The notes beneath the pieces are model-generated. The model did not search any database. It saw only the letters and a program-made list of their open reading frames with translations, and had not been told where the DNA came from. A program made the translations under genes and the position numbers. DNA of 50,375 bases, taken from positions 1-50,375 of the forward strand of contig CAJGCZ010000012.1 of the NCBI GenBank assembly GCA_904501975.1. Direction: 5' to 3'. Below are positions 45,239 to 50,375 of this stretch, piece after piece. The stretch's first letter is position 1. Each line of letters begins with the position of its first letter. Origin of the DNA: an uncultured Akkermansia sp. GTDB lineage: Bacteria > Verrucomicrobiota > Verrucomicrobiia > Verrucomicrobiales > Akkermansiaceae.

Positions 45239-46165
45239 TTAATGCAACAAGCGCTTAGCGCCGGGAACCTTCAGGCGGCGAGACTCAGCGGCATAGCCAA
45301 AGGAGCCTTCGTCCGCCTTATTTTTATTCTTGCGGTAGTGGCGTTTTTGCTGAGAGAAGTAGCGCATATAATTCACCACACCTTCACCCACAGCCTGCGC
45401 ATAGCGACGCGCCGTGGCATCGTTAGCCAAATACTGAGCATGATTGCGATTGTTCAGAAAGGCACATTCTATCACCGCGGCAGGGATACCGGCATCGTCG
45501 CAAGCATTCATCCATCCGGCAGCGCGGTCGGCATCCTTGCTGCGCACCGACACGGCGCAACCGCGCCCGCCGTTAGCCATCCCTTTGTTGAGCACACGGT
45601 GCTCTAGGGTGCGAGCCAAACAAGTAGCCAAGCGTTTGCCGTTATGCTTATTGCAAATAATCAGCGAGGGTGAGGCACCGGAGGTCCACCCGGCGCTGCT
45701 GTTGTGATGCAAAAACACCGCACAAGCCGCCTTGCGGGCAATGGCATAATCTGCACTCACCATGCCGCCGGCCACACGGTCGGCAAAATATTCGGAAGGA
45801 TAGCGGGCTCCGTTTTTATCCGGATGATTCAGGTGCACCACCCCGGCACGGCGTGCAAAGGAAGCCAAGGGCTCCGTGGTAGGCTTATTGCCGCGGTTGG
45901 TGACAATGCAGGTGTACCCGGCATTTTCAATCACCTTTTTGGTGTAGTACACATATTCATACCACCATGTGCATTCCGTCAGGCGCTTGCCGTTCACCAA
46001 GCCCGGGGTGCAGGCGCCATCGGCTCCGATAAAGTGCCCGATATCCAGCACCACCACACCGCTGTGCCTGCCGCCGGCGCTATACATCTGCGAGCCGCCC
46101 ATCTGAGAGCAACCCAACTGCAACAACACTAAGACAACGGCAAGCAGGCTCAATACGCGTTTCAT
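45239..46165 (-). CDS. N-acetylmuramoyl-L-alanine amidase lipoprotein
   Basis: A 308-residue exported cell-wall hydrolase (amidase_3, zinc type) that cuts the bond between muramic acid and the stem peptide. The signal peptide ends at lipobox LGCS (Cys19). Zinc-site residues appear at LDIGHFIG (His), the ECTWWYE region (Glu), FLHHNSS (His) and the catalytic IECAFLNN (Glu). The C-terminus is basic (KRHYRKNKNK). A promoter ends 9 nt before the ATG. It is convergent with the ankyrin/Cys-His gene. Confidence 0.87.
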   Translation of the reverse strand: MKRVLSLLAVVLVLLQLGCSQMGGSQMYSAGGRHSGVVVLDIGHFIGADGACTPGLVNGKRLTECTWWYEYVYYTKKVIENAGYTCIVTNRGNKPTTEPLASFARRAGVVHLNHPDKNGARYPSEYFADRVAGGMVSADYAIARKAACAVFLHHNSSAGWTSGASPSLIICNKHNGKRLATCLARTLEHRVLNKGMANGGRGCAVSVRSKDADRAAGWMNACDDAGIPAAVIECAFLNNRNHAQYLANDATARRYAQAVGEGVVNYMRYFSQQKRHYRKNKNKADEGSFGYAAESRRLKVPGAKRLLH

Positions 46166-46174
46166 ACGCCAAGT

Positions 46175-46202
46175 AATATAATCAAAATTAGCCTACCGTC
46201 AA
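46175..46202 (-). promoter_or_regulatory. Promoter of the amidase gene, nearly leaderless
   Basis: TTGACG (46197-46202), 16 bp and TATATT (46175-46180). The -10 ends 9 nt before the ATG. Confidence 0.55.
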
Positions 46203-46254
46203 GGCCATTCCCTGCACGCTTTTTGTCAGTATTCACCCCAATACCCCCACCCGG

Positions 46255-46731
46255 TCATCGTCCGTTGTGAAAACGCGTGGCATTTTCTGCAAAGGTAAAA
46301 GCACCGCGGTGCCAGCACACCTCAGGCGGAGATTGCGGCAGCAAATACACCTCCACCACGTCAAACCTCGTTTTAATTTCTTCCTCCGGGCGCAGCAACC
46401 GCAACCAGCACGTTAACCCGGCACGCAACAAGCGGCGCTTGGTGGCATTCACCATGCGCATGGGCTCGCCACTCCGGTGGCTTGTGGCACTCTTCACCTC
46501 AACCGCCACCAAGGTATCACCATCTCGGCACACAAGGTCCAACTCGCCCCGGCGTCCCCAGCGAAAATTACGCCGCAGCACCTTGAGCCCCTGCGCACGC
46601 AAATACGAGTCTGCCACCCATTCGCCATACTCGCCCACGCGGGCCGTGCTCGGCGGGGAATCAGAGTCCCAAGGGCAATTCCATTTGTGCAACAGGCGCA
46701 AACGAGCGGCGATGATGTACCGTAACTCCAT
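46255..46731 (-). CDS. YraN/UPF0102 family nuclease-like protein
   Basis: A 158-residue protein of the YraN (UPF0102) family, with the endonuclease-like core GEYGEWVADSYLRAQGLKVLRRNFR, GELDLVCRDGDTLVAVEVKS (D-E-x-K) and the RRLLRAGLTCWL helix. The catalytic acidic and Lys residues are kept. Cellular role is unsettled, with proposed links to Holliday-junction or repair nucleases. The start MELRYIIAAR makes it overlap the rnhB gene by 71 bp out of frame. No internal ATG would avoid the overlap without losing the motif. yraN and rnhB are neighbours in many genomes. Confidence 0.85.
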   Translation of the reverse strand: MELRYIIAARLRLLHKWNCPWDSDSPPSTARVGEYGEWVADSYLRAQGLKVLRRNFRWGRRGELDLVCRDGDTLVAVEVKSATSHRSGEPMRMVNATKRRLLRAGLTCWLRLLRPEEEIKTRFDVVEVYLLPQSPPEVCWHRGAFTFAENATRFHNGR

Positions 46732-47320
46732 ATTGTCTGATTGCTTCCAGGTGGGCTTTGGTGCCGTAACCGGCGTGGCGCTCAAATCCGTATTGAGGGA
46801 ACTCCGCTGCCAGCTTCTGCATGTAATGGTCGCGCGTTACCTTGGCCAGCACACTGGCGGCAGCAATGCTCAGGCAACGGGCATCACCCTTCACCAAATT
46901 GCGCGAGGGCAACGGAAACCCCGGAACCGCCAAGCCGTCTATCAAACAAAAATCCACTGCAGCGGCTATCCCCTGTGCGGCACGCGCCATAGCCAAATGC
47001 GTGGCGCGCAAAATATTAAGCTCGTCAATCTCCTGTACAGAGGCCTCTGCCACACACTTCAGCACGCGGTCATCATCCATCAGCTGAGTATACAAAGCCT
47101 CGCGCCGGCGGGCCGTCAGTTTTTTGGAATCATTTAATCCCGGCAACTCATAGCCCATCGGCAGCACCACAGCCGCCGCCACAACAGGCCCGGCCAAGGG
47201 GCCACGCCCGGCTTCATCAATACCGCACACGCAGCGGTAGCCTGCCTCGTAGGCAGCAGCCTCGGCACTCATATCCGGGGCGGGTGGTATCTCGAATTCT
47301 TCTTTTTTTATCATGGCCAT
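46661..47320 (-). CDS. rnhB: Ribonuclease HII
   Basis: A 219-residue enzyme that cuts RNA in RNA-DNA hybrids, including single ribonucleotides in DNA. It has the GIDEAGRGPLAGP start motif with catalytic Asp-Glu, DFCLIDGLAVP with Asp, SIAAASVLAKVTRD with Asp and the YGFERHAGYGTKAH block. All four acidic residues of the site are visible. It has a Glu/Pro-rich N-terminal extension of about 25 residues and lies 9 bp after the preceding gene. It overlaps yraN by 71 bp. Confidence 0.94.
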   Translation of the reverse strand: MAMIKKEEFEIPPAPDMSAEAAAYEAGYRCVCGIDEAGRGPLAGPVVAAAVVLPMGYELPGLNDSKKLTARRREALYTQLMDDDRVLKCVAEASVQEIDELNILRATHLAMARAAQGIAAAVDFCLIDGLAVPGFPLPSRNLVKGDARCLSIAAASVLAKVTRDHYMQKLAAEFPQYGFERHAGYGTKAHLEAIRQYGVTVHHRRSFAPVAQMELPLGL

Positions 47321-47329
47321 AAGCTGGGC

Positions 47330-48808
47330 TTATTTTTTCTTGCTGTCGGGAAGCTGCTTGAGCAGTCGCTCCGGCAACGGGTCATTTTCTCCTAACTGGT
47401 AAAGCGCCTCGATATCCTCCAGGTATCGGCTCATGTGTGTTTCCGGGCCGGGAGAATCCCGGCGCAGCATCTGCATGGCCTCGCGGTACGAATCAAAACT
47501 AGCCTTAGCTGCGGCTTTACCCAAATGGGTGATTTCATACCAATCCAAGTAATCGCGCGCACGCAAGGAGGTAATCACATAAGCCTCGCGCGCCTCGCGC
47601 ACCGGCCCCAAAATGGACTGCACCTCATCCGGCGTGGCCCCGGCCAACAACTCTGCCACCAAACGCTGGTATTCTAATATAATGGGGCGATACCCCGGGA
47701 AGGCATGCACACTCAGCTCCACCAAACGGTCGGACAACGGTTTCATCTGGGCGCGCCAATCCGGCACCTCCACCACGGCATAGGCATTATCCAAACTTAC
47801 CGGGCGCGAGGTGCGGGTTTCTTTATCATAATTCAAAATAGTGATAACCTCGCGCAGCTGTTGCTCGGTTTCCACCGGGGTGAGCATTTCTGTGGCGGGC
47901 ACCTCTGCCATATCTGCCAATTGCAGTGCCCACCAGCGATACAGCATACCTTCATCGATACCCAGCTCATGGAAGTGAGAGGAAAGCATTTCCACCGGTG
48001 TACTCTCCGTGAGCACCGACTCGGCCACCAACTCACGCAGCTGTGCCGGCCCGCCCTCTCGGCTCACTAAACACATGATGAGTACGCCGCACGATACATC
48101 GTACACCTCGCGCGAGGCGGCATCCAACTTCGTGGCATTGCGAATGGAAATAATCTCCTCGGGCGACATCATTTCCGCCCGCTCAAATAAGTTGCGGTAC
48201 ATGCGCCTGTCTGCCTTGCCACTCTTCCATAAAATAGTCTGCTGAACTCCGGTAATGAGCCACTCCGGCACACGAATATAATCCGGCAGGGCATCGGCGC
48301 GTACCTCGCGCAGCGCGCGCTCGTATATCACCATCGTGATGATGGCCTCTGTCAAACGGTCTACATCAATTCCGCCGCCGGGGTAGATGCGTATCTGCAA
48401 ATTCGGCTCTTTGCCAATAATGGAAATGCGCGTGCGAATGGGATTGGGCACCGCCCTGTCGGTAGATTGCCCCAGCAGACGAATGGAAATGGCAAACTTG
48501 AAATCGTCTTCGTACCCCATCAGTGCATTCACGCGCCCGCGCACTTCATCGGCCTTGGTGGCAAGGGCACCCATGCGCAGAGAATCGCCACCGCTCACGG
48601 AAAACATACGCGATTGCGACACCACATGTTCATCCGGTTCTGTGGCTGAAAGTCCACTCTTGCGTTTTTCCTGCGACTTCGGGGTAATATCAACAGCGGT
48701 TTGCTCGTTGGCGACGGGTTGAGATGCGGGTTCTTGCGCTGTTGCTCCTGCCAACAGTGCCGCTATACTATATATTATCCCGAACATTCGCCCCTGCATG
48801 CCTGCCAT
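47330..48808 (-). CDS. Secreted hypothetical protein
   Basis: A 492-residue exported protein with a signal peptide of about 24 residues ending AGATAQE. I do not assign a family. A central segment VPEWLITGVQQTILWKSG resembles the substrate-side helix of MA-clan metallopeptidases (PxWLxxGL), but no HExxH is seen, so it is probably inactive or unrelated. The C-terminal half is helical. Starts at residues 1, 4 and 8 are all possible. MFGIIYSIAALL is the shortest that keeps a full signal peptide. It is first in an operon with rnhB and yraN. Confidence 0.65.
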   Translation of the reverse strand: MAGMQGRMFGIIYSIAALLAGATAQEPASQPVANEQTAVDITPKSQEKRKSGLSATEPDEHVVSQSRMFSVSGGDSLRMGALATKADEVRGRVNALMGYEDDFKFAISIRLLGQSTDRAVPNPIRTRISIIGKEPNLQIRIYPGGGIDVDRLTEAIITMVIYERALREVRADALPDYIRVPEWLITGVQQTILWKSGKADRRMYRNLFERAEMMSPEEIISIRNATKLDAASREVYDVSCGVLIMCLVSREGGPAQLRELVAESVLTESTPVEMLSSHFHELGIDEGMLYRWWALQLADMAEVPATEMLTPVETEQQLREVITILNYDKETRTSRPVSLDNAYAVVEVPDWRAQMKPLSDRLVELSVHAFPGYRPIILEYQRLVAELLAGATPDEVQSILGPVREAREAYVITSLRARDYLDWYEITHLGKAAAKASFDSYREAMQMLRRDSPGPETHMSRYLEDIEALYQLGENDPLPERLLKQLPDSKKK

Positions 48809-48916
48809 ACTACCAATTTTTGTGCCGTTTTTCCAGCTTCAAAATGATTTTTTGCGCTTTTTAGGCTCTTTTTTACACTTTTTTGCTATTTTTTTGCATT
48901 TTTTATGAAAATTGTC

Positions 48917-48944
48917 TTGACTTTATCTCCAATTCTGCTATTAT
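48917..48944 (+). promoter_or_regulatory. Promoter of tRNA-Glu
   Basis: TTGACT (48917-48922), 16 bp and TATTAT (48939-48944), ending 31 bp before the tRNA. The 48809-48916 stretch before it is AT-rich and holds nothing else. Confidence 0.65.
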
Positions 48945-48975
48945 TTCCTCGTTGCCACGCAACACAGCATCGAAA

Positions 48976-49047
48976 GTCCCCATCGTCTAGGGGTTAGGAC
49001 ATATGATTCTCAGTCATAGAACCGCGGTTCGAATCCGCGTGGGGATG
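48976..49047 (+). tRNA. tRNA-Glu (anticodon CUC)
   Basis: A full cloverleaf of 72 nt. The acceptor stem is GTCCCCA/TGGGGAT with a G·T closing pair. The D-arm is GTCTAGGGGTTAGGAC, the anticodon stem TATGA/TCATA with loop TTCTCAG (anticodon CTC), and the T-arm CGCGGTTCGAATCCGCG. The CCA end is not encoded. It reads GAG codons. Confidence 0.95.
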
Positions 49048-49050
49048 CTA

Positions 49051-49080
49051 AAAAAACTCCGAGATTCCTCGGAGTTTTTT
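49051..49080 (+). terminator. Intrinsic terminator after tRNA-Glu
   Basis: ACTCCGAG, a 4-nt loop and CTCGGAGT are followed by TTTTTT, with matching As on the 5' side. The symmetry lets it also end the minus-strand operon to its right. Confidence 0.9.
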
Positions 49081-49123
49081 TGTGTCTACAAACCAAGCCT
49101 TCAAACGCCCCCGCCTCATGCTA

Positions 49124-49543
49124 CTACTTTGTTTTCCTACGGAACCACGAATAGGGAAACGTAGCAAAAAACAACAGGAGCAACATCACAAACGCCACTC
49201 CTTTTATGAGCCATACCTCTAAGATGGCATGCCATTCACACACCACGGCAGAGCCGGGATACTCTGTTGCATATTTAATGGTATACGTCTCCGGGGCGGA
49301 GTTCGCCCCTCGCAACAATCGGCTGGGTCTGCGGATAACAGCCTGCTGAGCCTGGCCGGAGGCATCCGTAAATTGCACCTGCACTCTCGATTTTCGTATA
49401 GGCTGCACCACGGTAGCCTCTGCCGTGTCTCCCTTCCAATGAAGCATCAGGCTCTCCCACGAATCGTTGGCAAGCACCGCCATCACGACAATACTCACCA
49501 AAAACCCTAGCAAATATACAACGGAAAGGAGCTTCTTGCGCAT
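49124..49543 (-). CDS. Small DUF3592-like membrane protein
   Basis: A 139-residue membrane protein with helices at about 7-25 and 108-128 and a small beta domain between them: AEATVVQPIRKSRVQVQFTDASGQAQQAV and YTIKYATEYPGSAVV. This is the DUF3592 plan seen at 7936 and in the C-terminal halves at 9874 and 10916, but the sequence is more distant. Function is unknown. It starts 3 bp after the stop of the upstream lipoprotein gene, so they form an operon. Confidence 0.6.
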   Translation of the reverse strand: MRKKLLSVVYLLGFLVSIVVMAVLANDSWESLMLHWKGDTAEATVVQPIRKSRVQVQFTDASGQAQQAVIRRPSRLLRGANSAPETYTIKYATEYPGSAVVCEWHAILEVWLIKGVAFVMLLLLFFATFPYSWFRRKTK

Positions 49544-49546
49544 AAA

Positions 49547-50128
49547 TTAATCTAAAGCTGCTTTCGCCAAGTAATACGGAATGGTGAGAACGCCCCATGC
49601 CGTACTCACAAGCGCAGCAGGAACATCGACCGCCACAAAGGTTGCAGCGGCAAGCGGATAAGAATACAAGGCATGCAACGTGCATTCTGTCTCCCTGTCG
49701 CAAAGCTGTTGCCGACTGTTTTTATCGTGCGTGATGATTAATCCGGTGGATTTTCCCGGCAAGGCGGTGAGCCATTCTCCCCCCGATGTCAGGTAATAAA
49801 CATCCGGCGCAAAATCCGGGTCAATCGAGATTTCGTGATATCGGCTGCCGTTTTCTGAGCCGGGAATGCGAATGTATTCACCGTCGGAACCCTTCAGGTT
49901 GGTCCAGAACCTGTTACCTCTATACTCAAACTTCGCGCTTTCTCCACGAATGTAGCGACGGTTCCCAACAAGGTATACTTCTTCCGGCTGTGTTATTTCG
50001 ATACCGGAATGCACTTGCCCCATATCAATAAAGCGGGCACTGTATTTCGTACAACTCGAGCAAGCCCCCACGGCAAAGAAGAGAGCTACGGCAGCAAGGA
50101 TTCTGTGAAAGAGCGGCAACGGCATCAT
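49547..50128 (-). CDS. Hypothetical lipoprotein
   Basis: A 193-residue exported protein, starting MMPLPLFHRILAAVALF with lipobox VGAC (Cys23). I do not recognise the family. The body looks beta-rich up to about residue 110 (MGQVHSGIEIT, VYLVGNRRYIRGESAKF, YHEISIDPDFAPDVYYL), and a C-terminal hydrophobic segment (LAAATFVAVDVPAALVSTAWGVLTIPYYL) may enter the membrane. GGCGGAG lies 5 nt before the chosen ATG, which rules out the 20-residue extension. Confidence 0.7.
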   Translation of the reverse strand: MMPLPLFHRILAAVALFFAVGACSSCTKYSARFIDMGQVHSGIEITQPEEVYLVGNRRYIRGESAKFEYRGNRFWTNLKGSDGEYIRIPGSENGSRYHEISIDPDFAPDVYYLTSGGEWLTALPGKSTGLIITHDKNSRQQLCDRETECTLHALYSYPLAAATFVAVDVPAALVSTAWGVLTIPYYLAKAALD

Positions 50129-50187
50129 GTTATCTCCGCCCCAAGAATAACACATCTCCACAGCGGACTGAAAGACAAAAAATGCCA

Positions 50188-50375
50188 TGTTAAAGTTTTC
50201 AGTTGATAAATGGTAGTTTGTCGCCCCCCGTACTACGCACCGCAGGTGCGTTCTTCACTACAGCGCCAGCTGTTCTTCACCATCTGCCGCAGGCAGATTC
50301 TTCACCATGCCCAACGGGCATTCTTCACCACGGCGTCAGCCGTTCTTCTCCCAAATACCGCGAGCGCAGCGAGCC
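50188..50375. repeat. Repeat island (partial) with hairpin array copy B
   Basis: The left end, GTTAAAGTTTTCAGTTGATAA and GTTTGTCG, matches the left end of 7157-7595. An inverted copy of the five-hairpin array follows (hairpins at 50236-50250, 50261-50272, 50283-50297, 50308-50320 and 50330-50343, spacer TTCTTCAC). After CCCAAATACC comes the GCGAGCGCAGCGAGCC module, where the window ends. No gene is seen. Confidence 0.8.

Overview
This window most likely comes from a gut-type member of the Verrucomicrobiota, close to the Akkermansia group, probably from a metagenomic contig. This is an inference. It rests on a PEP-CTERM secreted protein with an Arg/Lys-terminated sorting tail, a secreted GH29 alpha-L-fucosidase with a sugar aldolase nearby (host-glycan use), a reverse rubrerythrin (anaerobe peroxide defence), many small lipoproteins, weak Shine-Dalgarno signals, and very abundant palindromic intergenic repeats. 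Both window ends lie inside the same repeat-island family, as expected if an assembly broke at repeats. No rRNA, CRISPR, prophage or full transposase gene is visible. There is one tRNA, tRNA-Glu(CUC).

Layout. 1-3580 is accessory: a DUF805 membrane protein, an unknown charged protein, a PEP-CTERM protein, two inverted copies of a ~160-bp hairpin-ended element, and a possible terminated small RNA. 3581-6862 holds an alanine/glycine:sodium symporter, a tRNA-dihydrouridine synthase and a class II aldolase. 6863-7935 has no gene and is a composite of nested repeats. 7936-13453 is a lineage-specific cluster of DUF3592 and bacterial-PH membrane proteins interleaved with two AAA/DUF4143 ATPases, each preceded by long palindromes. 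13926-19155 has the fucosidase, a further PH protein, pdxH, pncC, ispF and a tandem pair of S23-type four-helix-bundle genes inside inverted repeats. 19208-26126 has polA, a MmeI-like single-chain restriction-modification enzyme, a hypothetical protein and reverse rubrerythrin under a PerR-like operator. 26127-27002 is a repeat island with an array of small hairpins. 27003-34815 has an L,D-transpeptidase with a basic tail, a cellulose-synthase-like GT2, an ApaG-domain protein, an operon with two tandem alpha/beta-hydrolase paralogues, and fabG. 34921-50128 is mostly housekeeping or envelope: an outer-membrane barrel, LMW-PTP, queE, rmuC, ankyrin proteins, an M42 peptidase, purD, a Kef-type antiporter, a cell-wall amidase, yraN/rnhB and tRNA-Glu.

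Two themes run through the window. First, many genes have good -35/-10 boxes with the -10 ending only 6-10 nt before the start codon, which implies leaderless or nearly leaderless mRNAs. Second, several families of palindromic repeats abut stop or start codons almost exactly, so intergenic space is largely repeat. The most unusual single structure is a module of five different small hairpins joined by a constant spacer of about nine nucleotides. It is present in two repeat islands and missing from the same position in a third.
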